This document shows, in pieces, positions 1 to 13,102 of a DNA stretch of 64,000 nt. Where the stretch lies: positions 36,877,501 through 36,941,500 of the forward strand of contig JAMPIT010000575.1 in assembly GCA_026261815.1 (NCBI GenBank), in the 5' to 3' direction. The position numbers were made by a program, and so were the translations under genes. The notes beneath the pieces are model-generated. The model was not told the origin of the DNA. It made no database searches and was given only the letters and a program-made list of their open reading frames with translations. Each line of letters opens with the position of its first letter. Position 1 is the stretch's first letter. This stretch comes from Monarcha castaneiventris obscurior. Its lineage: Eukaryota > Chordata > Aves > Passeriformes > Monarchidae.

Positions 1-1898
1 GATCACATTTGTAAGGTATTTATTTCCTACCCAGCTCCAGAAGCAGAGCTGCTGTTGGACACATGCTCATCACAGGCCCCAGTGACATCGGCATCAATTA
101 GTTGTGCTTTTACAAGCATTAACTCCAGCATGAACTTTGAAATTTTGGAAATCTGTTGTGCCTACAGGGTAATAAAAGGCCAACCTTCTCCAGCATATTG
201 CCTGTTCATCTCCTTCATTAAAATCCCATTGCATCTTGTCTCAGGAAAGAGAGTGTCTGGGAATTGAGAGGAATATCATGAAGACAAAAGAAAACCTTTG
301 GACTTTAATTTCTCTTTTCTCCCTCCTCAAATTGGTTAACAGTGAGGAGTGGGGTTTGCAAGATTTTTTCCAGTTTCTATGGCTCAAAGAAACCCTCCCA
401 GAAATGTCTCTCAGCCATTAATGCTTGAAATTCCCCCTTGTATGAAATTGTATAAAATTAATATAGGCTGTAGCTCTTTCCAAAATGTGTTCATCCAATA
501 TTTAAGCTTTCAAAGTGATTATAAGGTTGGATGGGGTTTTTCTTCAGCTTTTGGCTCTGAAAACCAGAAATGCTGCTGTATAATTTGAGAAAGAAAATCA
601 GATGTTCTGATACATAAACCCCAGGCACACGTCTGTCTTTGAATAATATATCAAGGATTTCAGAATAAAATCTCTTAATAATTTAACCATCAACCCAGAG
701 TCTTTCATTGTGGGTATCTACCAAAAAGAGATAAGGTCAAGATGAATGTTCAGATACACCTTTGTACCCACAGATGTTAAAGTCACATCTATGGATATAA
801 AAAATGTTTAGTGAGATCTCTATCTCAGATCTTGACTGATGGCAGTTTAACACAGTGGAATATGATTATTGGGAATTAAAAACAGCATGGGTCAGTGAGC
901 AAACCACTGATCTGGAAATTGGAAAATCTGGGCTGTATTCCCCGGCCTGTCACCAGCCTATTGCTCAGCCATTACCAATTAATATTTTCATTCTTGCCCC
1001 TTACACAATTTATCTATTTATCTGGTAGAACAGAATCAAAGAGAGGACTTCTGTGTTTAAGGGCAAAGGCTGCTCCCTCAGCTGATGCTACCCTGTCTAA
1101 TGTAAAACGAACATGAGTTCCTGGAGAAAGGGGACAGGAAATGGCATTGATAGTGCAGTTCAGGATCCTTCTTCAGCTCTGTCTCCTGTGCTGGGCCTGT
1201 TGCTGGGAACATGGTGATTCAGCTTCAGGACAGGAGTAAGAAAAAGGTTATCTCCTATCCTAACCTGCTACCAGGTGCACTTCATGCACAGCTACCTCAC
1301 TGCAAGGTTATTAAGTGGCTCTGTGTAGTAGCAACTTACAAGCCACTCAGCAGTTACAGAAAACACAACTCCAGCTACCTATTACCAAATTCATTATTTA
1401 TTTTCCTAAGCCAAAGAATATTCTCAGGGTCTGAAACTCAATTACACTAACAACATGAAAATAATTTTATGTTTTGCTTAAAGAAAATGTCTTAAGCTAG
1501 AAATCTAATTTCATGCACTTTCTTTTGGGTATTTCCTATTGGATCATAGAGTTAAATAATCCAATATGCTTGCTTTGGCATTTCCCTTCCACTGTCCTTC
1601 AGCACTGTAAGCCTTATGAAGAGACAGGCAGTAAAGGAATCAGATGTGTGGAACAATCTCACCAACAGTTTTAACAGCACTCTTAAGACAGCAGTGAACT
1701 GGATTATGATGTAAGAACAAGCAGCATCATGAAGTCATACATGTGGGCATAGTTTTTGGAAACATCAGCACCAAGAAGCCAGAAAAGGCAAGGGAATCAG
1801 ATAACCCACATACTTTCACAGAAGGGAAGAATTTCTTTCTATGGAGACTTTCGTAGTTCTGCTGTATTGACTGTTGCCAAATTTAATATTATGTTTCT

Positions 1899-1940
1899 AT
1901 ATTTTTATATTTATATTTACATTTACATGTATATGTATAT
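1899..1940. repeat. Imperfect AT-rich simple repeat (TATATT/TACATT-like)
   Basis: The run alternates ATATTT, ATATTTACATTTAC and ATGTATATGTATAT units. It is low-complexity sequence and explains the isoleucine/tyrosine-rich 103-codon open frame that crosses it, which is therefore not taken as a gene. Confidence 0.75.
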
Positions 1941-4900
1941 TCTTATCTGTCTAAATTTTCCTTTTTTAAAACTCAGGAGCTTATTCAATCCTAAAGCAAA
2001 AGGTTTAATTTCAGATTCAAGCTTTTTTGGAATGCAAGTGGGTCTGAAGCAGAACACTTCATCTTGAATCAAAGTGATTTAGCATTCTCTGAATGGCTTT
2101 TGCTGCTTTTTACATCTGAAGCTGCTAAAACAGACAACTGAGAAAAATATTTTAGCATTGACAAAGCTTCATCTCTTTTTCATGAAAAATGTATTCCATT
2201 AATAGATACGGTCTAGTTTTATTAGGATTTCACACTGTTATCAAGGTCTATCCACAGATACCTGAGAAAAATTGATTCCCGTTGCTCAACTGTATATCTG
2301 AAATTTGTGTTTATTATGGACACAGCCAAAAATCACTCAAGAATTTCCCCTCAACAGGCCCAGAGGCCCTTCTTTATCCTCAGACATGTTTAACTTGCCT
2401 CTCATAAGATGCACAACTGCAATTCAACCATGTCCAAAACAAGACTTCTTAGTTTAAGGACTGCTCTATCTTGTCACATTTGACAGGATCTCAGTTTTGT
2501 GCTTCAAGAACAAAGCAAAAGAAGCAACTGCTCCCTGTTCCAACACAGAGACCACTGACTGTTGAGGTCCCAGTGCTGTTTCCTACTATTCTCCAGGTGA
2601 CTGCAACCCAGCTCAGCAAGCTCTGAGAGGAGCATTGCAAAGTGTGGTAGCAAACAGCAAATAACAAGTATTTTCTAGGAGTGAGTGATTCCAAAATATT
2701 CAAAGAGTTAAAGGAATTTTTTCAAGAGTATTCAGTAGCATCATCTATTTTTCTCATATCAGAGAACAGTTTATGTGCTTTCTAATGGCCTGGTTTTCTT
2801 GTTTTCCTGTGTTCATTAAAATCAGTGATTACAGGTAGGTTTTGGTAATGGAATAGCTGATTGGTGTGTGAAATAGAGACTGAAATCCCAAAGTCCATCA
2901 AGCAATCATTCCATTGTAAAAAAAAATTTCTAGTGCTGGAACTGTTGAGATATGTCTGTATCATTTGTATTTGAATAAGTCTATCCAGAAGTGACATGAA
3001 AAGAGCAAATAATGCTTGATGGGAGCAAATGTGTTAGACAAACTCTCCTACAACTACATATATTAGTACTTTTGGAGACCAGAGGGATTAATCCACAGAT
3101 GGTAAATTGTCTGACATATATGCAAGCTGACAAGGTTTTTCAATCTTCAATTATTGTACTAAATAACTTTTTATTTCATGTGAGATTTCTGCCCCTGAAC
3201 TTTCCTTTATATCATCATTTGCAAGAGGACTGTTGTCAGCTTCAGGGCTAAGGTGCTTTTGAGACTGAAAAATGCCATTTACAGCTACTGGTTGAAGGAG
3301 AGAAGATAAAATTAGAATCTGAGATGACTTCGCTTGTTCAGGTGAAATCCCAAATCGGCCCTGGAGGCAGTGACTCTGGAACAAAATCGACCAACAGAAA
3401 ATGTTACTGAGCTGCTCTTCGATCACATTTTCACCACAGTCAGTACTGTAAACACCAAGCACACAGATGGCAGAGCATCAGCATCAGCTGTGAACACTGC
3501 CTGCGAGCTATTGGAAACACTCATTTTCTCATTCCTCCTTCCACCCTGGTGTAACTCCGCTGCCTCAAAGCTGGCACAGGCTTGCAGGAGGGGAAACAAG
3601 TTCACAGCACAAAGCCTAGGGAGCTTTAGTTTCAAAACACAGGGTGAGAGAAGGCTTGCTGAGTTCTAAAGTCCAGGTCAAAACAGGATATTATTTCATT
3701 CTTTTACTTGTGAAGAAGATAGCTCTTTGGGGAAAGGCAGATTGGACAAACACTTTATAAAACACAGCTGCAGTGAACTATAAGACAGTGAGCTCCCAGG
3801 GGCACTGGAGACAGTTCCACTTGGGGACCTCAGTGGACTAAAGGCAGCCTTGGGAGACAGGAGCTGCTAAGAGCTGCTGCTAACATGAACCACAACCTTA
3901 TATCTGTCATGAGGCTCTTCTGCTGTTCACATAGTAGGTATCTTGCTGCTGTGTGCATTCTTCCCCTTGGGAATGAGCAGAATTGTTACCTATCTATTTT
4001 AATTTGAAGTCACTTTGACATCAAAATTGACAAAGTACCCTTCAAAAGCCAATCTTACCACTTGCTGTCTGCAATGTTCTTTTCTCTCATCCTATATGGA
4101 AAAAACAGCATGGAATACTTGTCCTGAAGCTTTACAGAAATAAACACTGCAGGTACCACAACAGCATTTTCTTGGTTAGCTGAAGGACTTCACAGCACAG
4201 AACACAAGCCGTAACAGGATTTAATCTTACTCAGTATAGAATGTACAAATAATGTCAGCCAAACATTTATGAATCCAATCAAAATTAGCCTAGAGACAGC
4301 AGTCTGTTAATCATCTTGCCAGTAAATTTACTTTTTGAACAGGAAGTAAATCTTCATGGTAAGGGTATCATATTTTTTGGTAAATCTTTCATTTTGACAA
4401 AGGAATAGTTTGACTGTTGAAGATAAAACAAGTTTGCAGCAGGTGCAGCAAAATATATAGTGTGAGCTGACAGCCAAAGCTGCCTCTTTGGACAGATAAA
4501 TGCACCTGAGCACAAGCAGCAATGCTGAAGTTCATTTAAGGACCCAGCAAAACAACTTAACAGAGACAGGGAGCAAAATCCACAAGGAAAAGTAGGCACC
4601 CATGAAATGCCCTTTCACAGCACCACATGAGCTGTTGTGAGATGAACAACCAGAACATCGGGGTACTTCCCTCTCAGTTTTCTTTGCTTGGCAATGTGTA
4701 GAAAAGGCACTGGGGGTGACATCTTGTGCTCCATTGTTTGGCTGCCATTGACTGGCCTGAACTAATCAGCCACTGAACTCTAAGAATAAACATTAACTTG
4801 GCCTCTGCACAAAAATAAGTAATAGGATTGTCATATGTTCAGATGAGAGCTCTCCTATAGCATGATCTAGTAGAAAAGGATAAGACTAATTTTGATGCAA

Positions 4901-5131
4901 CCCTACACAGTCTCCCCTGCTGTCGCCTCCTGTCATTCTTTTCTAGAAACATCTTGTCCAGCATCTTTTGGAAGTGTCTATGTTTAGGGTATATTACTTC
5001 CTTTTAAAGTCAGCATTTTGCTTTACTGAGGTCTTTTCTAGCATGAAAGGAAGGAGATGGAGCAAAGTATGTTTCTCACCACTACTAAGCAGAATCTATT
5101 ATCTTTGCTCATTAGGGTTTTTGGGGGGTTT

Positions 5132-5150
5132 TGTTTGTTTGTTTATTTCT
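5132..5150. repeat. Short (GTTT)n microsatellite-like run
   Basis: Consecutive TTTG/GTTT units follow a G-rich stretch (gggttttttggggg). It is short and interrupted, and is recorded only as simple sequence. Confidence 0.5.
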
Positions 5151-7196
5151 GTGAGACCATTTTTCTCAACCATACAGCCATAAATGAAACAGCCATACAA
5201 CACACTGCACTTCTGAGACCAAAATAAGCAGCCAAAGGGGATTTATCTCGTCCTGCAGAGGCTTTGTTGCTGGGGGTAAAAGCACACATTTCAGTGTCTA
5301 GCTGTTATATTGAGGTTTTTTTTCAAAATGGTCTTCCACATCCTGTGGCTTGACTCATCTTTACTGCAGCTTGCTAGCAAAATGCTTACTGCTTTCAGCA
5401 AGAGTGAAGCTTATGCTGATGCAAACTTTTCAGATCCACTCATTAATCTAGCATCTGGAAGCCTGTTAATCAGAGCCACAAGGTTACTTTAATACTCCCA
5501 GTGGCTTACAGTCCTCAGCAAGACTTTCCATTTTGTGAAACGATTAGTTACTGTGTTACACAGAGGGGAAAGAAAAAGCTGAAATTTGTTACCGATTGTG
5601 CTCTCAGCAGTCACCCAGTTATAAAGCAATGCACCTGGAAATCCCTTCTCTGAAGTGCAACACAATGAAGGCACTAAGTTCCCTATTACAGCTCCCTTCG
5701 GTCCCAACTTGTGCTTAATTTTTAAGGATATTGAACAGGTCATTTGAGACACTGTTAGCAGTAATTTTAAAAATCTTCAGAGTTTTCATCTTGAATGCCA
5801 GCAGGCTTATTTGAGCCTGAGAAAGTAGTGAGATCACTTACAGTCTCCTGAGAATGGAAAAGCCCCATGCATTTATGTTCATTCTTCCAAAGCTGACTTT
5901 TGTATCAGCCTTTGTTATGATTTAACTACAAGGCTAATCAAACCCAAAAAAGAAGACCAAAGGCTCTTTCTGGATATTACTCTAGTATGATATATAAGGC
6001 AGTTGAAAGAAACAATGAAGAAATGTAGGCTGATTTTTCTGGAGCCAAGCTGAAATTAGGATTTGCAGGCTAATATAAACAAGACAGAGAAATTTAGTGC
6101 TATGCAAAGGGAATTTCCCCTGAAGACAGTTCCCAGATGCACTTGAGCTTTGTTACTATTTTTTTTCATTTGACTTTCCAGGGATTCATTCCTGTCCTGA
6201 TTCAATGATTTCAGGGGTACCTCCAGACACCTTGTTGCCCTAGGACATAAGCCATCTTGAAAACCACCAGCATTTCTTCACCTTTCCATCTAGTTACAGA
6301 CGTATATTTTAGGTGATGGAGAAAGCATATTCCTAATTCTAGCAAATTAGTACCACAAGAATGGCTTATCCTGAGAAAAACCCAGCACTGACAAGAAAAA
6401 GTAATCATGGAACACAGTCTTGTAAATCTTTCCTAACCAAAAAAAAAAGTCTTAAGCCCATTCCACAAAGCAATTTATCTCCTGAGACCAGTGCTTGGTT
6501 CTCCCAAAGATATTGTCACCAGTTTCGCATTGAGTCTTTTTATCTTCTGGCAATTCAGGTCCTTTAAGCAAGGAACATTATTCACAAAACAACTGAATAA
6601 ATTCTGATCACATTCCTTTGCATCATCACTCTGTACTTTCTGTCCCCTGGCTGCTTGTGCCTGTCCCTCAGAGAACAGTGGCAAATATTTTGGAGAGGAA
6701 GGCAAGACCCTGGGAAAATTATAGTATTCTTAAGAAGTAGAAATAAGCACTGGCTAGAAAATATTTTTATGAAAAATTAAGACATTTTAGATGCAAAAAT
6801 GCATTTTTTATTAGATGACCCAATGTTGCCTTTACTCTAGCACTCTTCTCTTTGAGGAGAAAATCCCTAAAACCTCTCCCTCATCAGAAATCATGAAAAT
6901 TACTTGTCATCTTGTGAATTGTATTTGTAAATATCAGGATTTTATCGGCAGCTTAACAGTTTTTGGGGAATGCACCAGAATAATTTTTTAAACTGTGCTA
7001 TGGTTAAGTGTGTAATGCTCTGTATGACATCAAATTCACTTCTAAATATGAAATTAATCTGGAAAAGAAGTACAGAGTAGAACTCAGCCAAAATGGAAAA
7101 GGGAAGGTACATTAAGGATACCTTTGCATAGGGCAAAAAAAAATAAGAAAAAAAATAGAGAGAAAATAAACAATAAATGATTTCTAAGCCTTATAT

Positions 7197-7566
7197 CACA
7201 TAATCACAGAATTGCTAGGGTTCAAAGGGACCTCTCTAGATCTTCCAGTACAATCACTCTGTCAAGGCAGGGTCACATGCAGCAGGTGACACAGGAACGA
7301 GTCCAGGTGGGCTTGGAACCTCTCCAGACACCCTCCCTGGGCAGTCTGTTCCAGTGCTCTGCCATCCTCAGTGTAAAGAATTTCTTCCTCATGCTGAGGT
7401 AGAACGTCTTGTGTTTTAGTTCATGGCCATTGCTCCTTGTCCTATTGCTGGGCACCACTGAAAAGAGCCTAGCACCATCCTCCTGGTACCTGACTTTGAG
7501 ATATTTATATGCATTGATGAGATCCCCTCTCAGTCTGCTCTTCTCTAGATTAAACATGATCAGCAA
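7197..7566 (-). mobile_element. CR1 LINE 3' fragment, 5'-truncated
   Basis: On the plus strand the element begins with a degenerate 3' terminus (ataatcacagaattg) and the GGGTT-caAAGGGACCTCT block. It continues through the CR1 3' end into the ORF2 C-terminus. Read on the minus strand it holds FNLEKSRLRGDLINAYKYLK, a DGARLFSVVPSNRTRSNGHELKH-like stretch and RKKFFTLRMAEHWNRLPREGV, all characteristic of the CR1 ORF2 tail. It stops abruptly near 7566, the usual 5' truncation of LINE copies. The terminal octamers have decayed, so it is not a recent insertion. Its subfamily differs from the copy at 27907, because its C-terminus is of the HLLHVTLP type. Confidence 0.93.
7210..7566 (-). pseudogene. 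CR1 ORF2 C-terminal remnant with a frameshift
   Basis: This is the remnant of the LINE polyprotein that supplies endonuclease and reverse transcriptase for retrotransposition. Only the region after the reverse transcriptase remains. The frame is open from about 7566 down to 7273, but the family-like sequence switches frame near 7325-7334. After LPREGV the annotated frame reads WRGSKPTW, whereas the neighbouring frame reads RFQAHLDSFLCHLLHVTLP, which is the expected continuation. A one-base indel therefore broke the protein. It cannot encode a functional product. Confidence 0.85.
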
Positions 7567-10500
7567 GTATTACTGAGTTATTTTTCTCTTTTAGAAAATG
7601 AAATATGGCCATTTGTCCTATTAAGGATTGACTATAAATCACAGGTACTTAGTCTTCCAGGGAACATTTCAACACCTTTCCACTAACTGTACGAAATATG
7701 AGTTAGAGGATTTTTTAAGAAGTAAAATGTTACTAAAGGCCTCATAGTGATTGACAGAAAAAGTGTAGTCGTTTCACCTATCCCAAGACTTTTATAACAC
7801 AGTCATGAACATGTGAACCAGTCACCTCAAACTATCTCCTGTTAAAGTAACTGGGAAGAAGTCAGATACATGACTGGTTTTAGGGAAAAATTAATCACAC
7901 CCTATAATTTGCAGTTTCTCTCCACTGAGTATGAAGGAAGCCAAGAAAACTAGCTTCTACAATGTATATGTCTACATGTCAAATGAACCCCTCTAAGTTT
8001 GTCCAGTGAGATCAGCAAATTACTTCAAAATCTGAACTGAGATTAATGGAGACGGGTAATATTTCTACCGTTGTATAGGGAGTGTATGAGGGGAGTATTA
8101 CATTATATGGTCAAAAATTCCAGGAAGGTTACTGGGTTTTATTAAAATCCAGAGGACAATAATCCATTTTGCACCAGCCTCTTCCTTCATTTGCTTCATA
8201 TACATTGCGACCCAATGCCATTTAATGCAATCCCAGGCACAGTGTTTCCTGCATCATTTATCTCCCTGTGGTCCCTTTCTCTGTTATAACATATTATGGA
8301 CAAATGGTGGCTAGAGAGGCCTTCACAGCTATCCAGAAACACAGACAGAGACTGGAGTGTGTCTTGCACATAGCTAGCAACAGAGCAGGACTGTCATCCT
8401 CCGTGCCTGAAAGTTTAGACTGAGGAACTCAGGTCTTGATCTGAATACCTGCCAAAGGCAAGAGATTTGAGGAGACCCACATAGGAGATAGGGGAAAATC
8501 CACGGAAGGGACATTTCCCTGCCATTTCAGATGTCTTTTTTCTAGGCTGTTCAACCAAGAATTCGTACCTCATTGGGAGGAAGCACTCATGTGCCTTTGG
8601 GTGGCAAAATCTAAACTGCTGAGTCACAGAGAAATAACTTGCCACAAACTTCCTCTAGTTACTTACCCAGCACAGCCTATGGAATAAGGTACTGGCTGTA
8701 ATCCCCCCCTCTTCATGTGAGTGTCTGGATGTTAAAACCCAGGTAGTCCCAGGTCATGTAGGTTTATATCCTGTAGTTTATAGCTTCCAGCCCCATTCTG
8801 CAGTACCTTTTACAGAAGTGTAATCAAAAGGAATTCTCTGCAGTTATAGCACACACAACCAAAACATGAGGTCAATTCTATTCCCCACTTTAGCTTTTCC
8901 CACAGATTTTTAGTGGAAAAACACCTGGCCTAGATCTATTGTAGTAAATGAGTCTTATTTTCTGTAAGTGGGCTTGGTGCAATTTTTTAATAGATTGAAA
9001 GCCATATTCTTGTGTGTACTGAGCCATTAATGTATTCAACATTTGGTTTTAGTACTCTACAGTCTTAGCAGATGTTTAGAAAATTGTGTTCATAGGGTTG
9101 GATCTGTTGCATCTGCTTCTTCTGAGACATGCTGCCTTTCTAGCTCATTGCACTCTCTCTAAATTAAAAATAAGCCAAAAAAACCTGAACTTGTCCTTGA
9201 TATTAATCAGGAAAAAAAGGGAAAAAAGAAAGAAAATTACCATTGTGTGTACTTATAGGAACTTACTCGTAAACAAAAACCAGAGTGAAAAAGTTTATTG
9301 GGTTCTCTGAATGACCATTGTTCATCTCTGTCAGTTGACTAAAACCACCATCTAAATAAAGAAAAAACATATTATTAAATATTGGTTGGAATTAACATCA
9401 TGAAACAACAATTATGATAGGAAGCAGGGTAGCCAAGCCAGCATCAGCAGCAAGCAGCCATAGGCTGTCTTCTCTTCAGCCTCTCCTCTGGCTTTGAACT
9501 CTGCAGCAAGGGCAGTAGGACAACCATTCTCACTCCTGCTGCTAAACAACTTACTTTGATATCACTTGATTTATAAAAGCCCTAGCTGTTATTACTGCTT
9601 CCTACCCTGCAATCAAATTCCACATATAGATGTTTCTAGCTCCCCAGTTTTTCATTTTCAGACGAGTTTGCCCTGAAGACAAAGGAGAACAAGGATCTTG
9701 CTGTCTTATCTTGGGTTTGCTCTGCTGAAATGGGCTGTGCTATAAGCTGTGCAGCTAAAAGCATGCCAGTAGTCAGCCACAATTCTCTGATCATGCAGAA
9801 ACCACATATCAGAGAAACTTTCACTTCTCCCTGTCCTAGATTTTCCCAGAATTCTTCTGGGCCAGGAGACTTAACTTGGTAAGCCATTTCCAAACTGTTC
9901 ACCCTGAATCTTCAAGTTATGCCCTCTTGGCTTTAATTTATTCCATGTAATGTGGGGCATCTAAGATGCTGACATTCCAGCTTGCCCTTTGAAGGTACCC
10001 AGCTCTCACTGTTGGCTGTCATCCAAGGCACTTTTTAAGTAGCTTTGTGTTTATATATTGGGGAAAGAAAAGGGTATGATCATTGGTCTGTAGGTAAAAT
10101 AAAACAAGATGGAATTTAGACTGGAAATATAACAGCCAAAATATATACAACAGTTGTGTCTCAAGAAATATTTAAGGGTGGATTTTTGGTTTCAGAAATA
10201 TGAAGTTGTTGCAGATTCATCCCATCTAGATTCCAAATGTTAGGTACCTGTTATAAAATATTTATGTATACTTGGTCTACATTATTTGAGAATCAGAGGC
10301 AGCTTTATGGAACTTTATACCATCAAAGAAACCTTCCTTAAAATGAGATGGGTTGGTCTCTGGAGCTCACTTTACCTTTTTTTTCTCTCACTTGTCTACA
10401 GAGGAAGCTGGTGAAAGATGCTTAGCTGCCCATATATGTATTTCCTCTCATTCCAGAAACCCTAGAGTACATAAGATGTCCATAAGGAGCTGGCAGTTAC

Positions 10501-12988
10501 GGCATGGGACCTGCAAGTTCTTCTGACACAGTTGAGGGTGACCAGGTGGAATATCTTAAATCACCTCCAGTCACAGAAAACACTTGGTATGTGGGCAGCT
10601 GAGCCCACCCTAGATGAACTATTATCTTGGACTAGACTTTAGATGGCTAAATTTGGGTGAAGGTAATCTTGACACCAGTGCTCTGTTTAGGCGTCTCGGA
10701 CTGGACTTGGTTGCTCACACAAAGCAGTATCCTCTGAGATGTTTTAGAGTATGCTGCCTGGATTCCAGCTGCCACTCCAGCACAGAGGTCTAACATAGGT
10801 CCTGCATCATATCTGCCAACCAGCATATCCAATTACACCCAATACCTCTGTGTTGGCAACTAACCCAAGTCAATGCTTGCCTTGTCTCAGTTCTGTGGAG
10901 TCAGTCTTCTATTATTCAGGCCTACAAAATTTGGCTCTGTTTCAAGGAGAAGAAGCCAGGCATAAAATCTAGACAAAATCTAAGGACAGATCTTTTAAAT
11001 TCACTTAGGAGCTTCTATATCCAAGCATATCACTGTACTAACATCTATGGGATGCCACTGAACTTGGACAGCAAAATAATCTCAGATCCCTTGCAAAAGC
11101 CAAGCCCCATTTCAAAAATGGAGGCAAGAGCACAGGTGTGAGAGCTGACTACCTATTTCCTAGATGGAAATTTAGCTGAGAAGGAGGACATTTGACAAAT
11201 TAGTACATTAGTACATTAATATTTTGCCTTTGGAAATAAGGGGAAAGATGTATGTGATTGTCATGAGATAAAGATGAGTGGCTTTTATTTTAAGTAAGAA
11301 TAATTTATAGGGGAAAGAGGAAAGAACTATGGCACAAAGAGACAGTTTCCACGAGGATCAACTTCCAACTTTGTTTTCCTTGTTTACCAGGGTTCAAATG
11401 CCTTTTTTTTCTGAATTTTTTACAGCATTAGAGACATCTAGTGGCTGAAAAGCATAAAAGAAGGACATATTCGGACAGGTCCTACTCCACCCTGAAATAC
11501 AAGGGGAAAAAATGGGCCAGTCATCCAGTCCAATAAAGCTGAGGTAAAGGAAACCACTTTTCCTTTTTCTTTTGCATCTCCCAAAATATGGAGATGGGAA
11601 AAGAGGATAGAGGTGAGTGAATGATGGTGCAAGTTACATGGGGGCATTGGAAGGAGAAAGAACTGAGAGACACTGCTATTGTAGCCTAGAGGATGAAGCA
11701 ACTCAACTGAATCACGAGAAATGTAAGCATAAATCTCACTCAGTTCCTGTCCTGAATCTCATTCAAAATAAAAAGTTGTTTGGTTTTATTACAGCCCTTG
11801 CACTTGCCAACACAGAACACGACTGGAAGTTTATCCCAGGTCATCAGCTGTTGCTTGGAAATCAAAGTGGTTTCTTGAAAAGCCAAGTAGAAAATCTCCT
11901 GCCTACTGTTGAGAAAATCACCCTTAGTTGAAAAGTGAAAGAACCATAACAGGCTGGGTATTCAACAGTTGGCTGGAAAAAATGGGACAGTTTGCTACCT
12001 GCTGCGATTCTGTTGAAACCAAGGAGTTATACAGCAGATAAATTTGGTCCAGTGTATTCCAATAATAACACAAAGGCTCTTGCTTAAAAAAAAAAAACAA
12101 AAAAAAAACAAAAAAAAACCAAACAAAACAAAACAAAATAGCACAACATCATATTGCTTAAATGTTGATTTCTATTACAGACAGTTAAAATTTTCTCCCC
12201 AAAATCATCTTCTATTCCAGTGTACTTGCAAAACCTGATTACTAAGGGAAACCAGGGCTCACAGAGATGTGGTGCACACCTACATCTTATCCCTAAAAAG
12301 ACAAGGGGCATTGAGATATACGCAGTGTAGATGAAATCTACCGGCTCCTCAGGCAGTTTTGCTATTTAGAGCATTGATATGTATGGAGATTGTATAAAAA
12401 ATGAGATAGCTCATAAATATTAGCACATATTTCTGTACATTTTCCTTTAGGCAGTTACACCCAATCCATTTGGAAGGAGATAGAATGTCTTTTCTGTCAT
12501 ATTGTGTATGAGTAGCACAAACATGTATCTATGGATCACAACAGAAGGTGGATGTGTTTTTCTGACTTGCAACACTTTGTCGCTTGGTGTAGACTAGGTG
12601 CACATTTTCCTTGATACTTCACCCTGGAGCATTTGCCATCCTTTGGGAAGAAAAGACAAAGGCACTTTTCCAAAGAGCATCTGAGGATCCTGAGCCAGAA
12701 GAAACCTCTGGGTTTCTGGGTAAGGCATGAAAGACACAGAAGAGGAGACACCCAGACATAAGGGAGACTTCGGTACCCACAGAAAATGGGAAACCACTGA
12801 TAAGTTTGGGAGAAAATAGCGCTGTCAAGATGTGAAGGAGACATAAAGCAAGAGATTTTTCATGCGTCATCCTCATAGCTTGTTCCAAAATAAAACCTAG
12901 CACTGAGGATTCCAAGCCCTCCATGGGATGTCCTTGGTGTGCTCTGCTTCAGGGTACAGTGAAGGTGGACGCACTTTCTGATTATTCG
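7567..12988. other. Unique non-coding stretch
   Basis: No gene or repeat family is recognised. It contains a purine-rich tract (about 9205-9237, GGAAAAAAAGGG followed by AAAGAAAG) and the A-rich run at 12086-12140, listed separately. Overlapping minus-strand frames at 12536-12924 (101-102 codons in two different frames) look like chance: they lack any recognisable domain and have no splice context. Confidence 0.55.
12086..12140. repeat. A-rich simple repeat grading into (CAAAA)n
   Basis: Runs of 8-12 A separated by single C residues pass into AAACAAAACAAAACAAAAT. The complementary strand gives the phenylalanine-rich FFFVFFFVF-type open frames seen there, which are artefacts. No element body with a matching 3' end is recognised upstream, so this may be an expanded microsatellite rather than a retroposon tail. 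Confidence 0.85.
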
Positions 12989-13102
12989 TAGAATCATAGA
13001 ATCACTGAATGGTCTGGGTTGGAAGGGACCTTAAAGATCATCTACTTCTGATGTCTCTGCCATCAGCAGGGATGCCACTGACTAGATCAGGCTGTGTGTC
13101 AG
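12989..13102 (-). mobile_element. CR1 LINE 3'-terminal fragment (about 114 bp)
   Basis: The plus strand reads TAGAATCATAGAATCACTGAATGG, then TCTGGGTTGGAAGGGACC and TTAAAGATCATCTA. This is the near-consensus CR1 3' end in reverse complement, with two octamer units. It continues through a GCCATCAGCAGGGATGCCAC block, matching the CR1 3' UTR, and stops after TAGATCAGGCTG. Only the 3' untranslated end is present, so no protein remnant is expected. It has the best-preserved terminus of the minus-strand copies. Confidence 0.93.

Larger units (their letters stand above)
1..7196. other. Unique AT-rich non-coding stretch
   Basis: No exon, RNA gene or dispersed repeat family is recognised here. Open frames are short (at most about 100 codons), overlap on both strands and show no known domain. 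The visible structure is limited to an AT-rich simple repeat at 1899-1940, a (GTTT)n-like run near 5132-5150 and small homopolymers. Old diverged repeats could be hidden, since they need a library search to detect. Confidence 0.6.
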
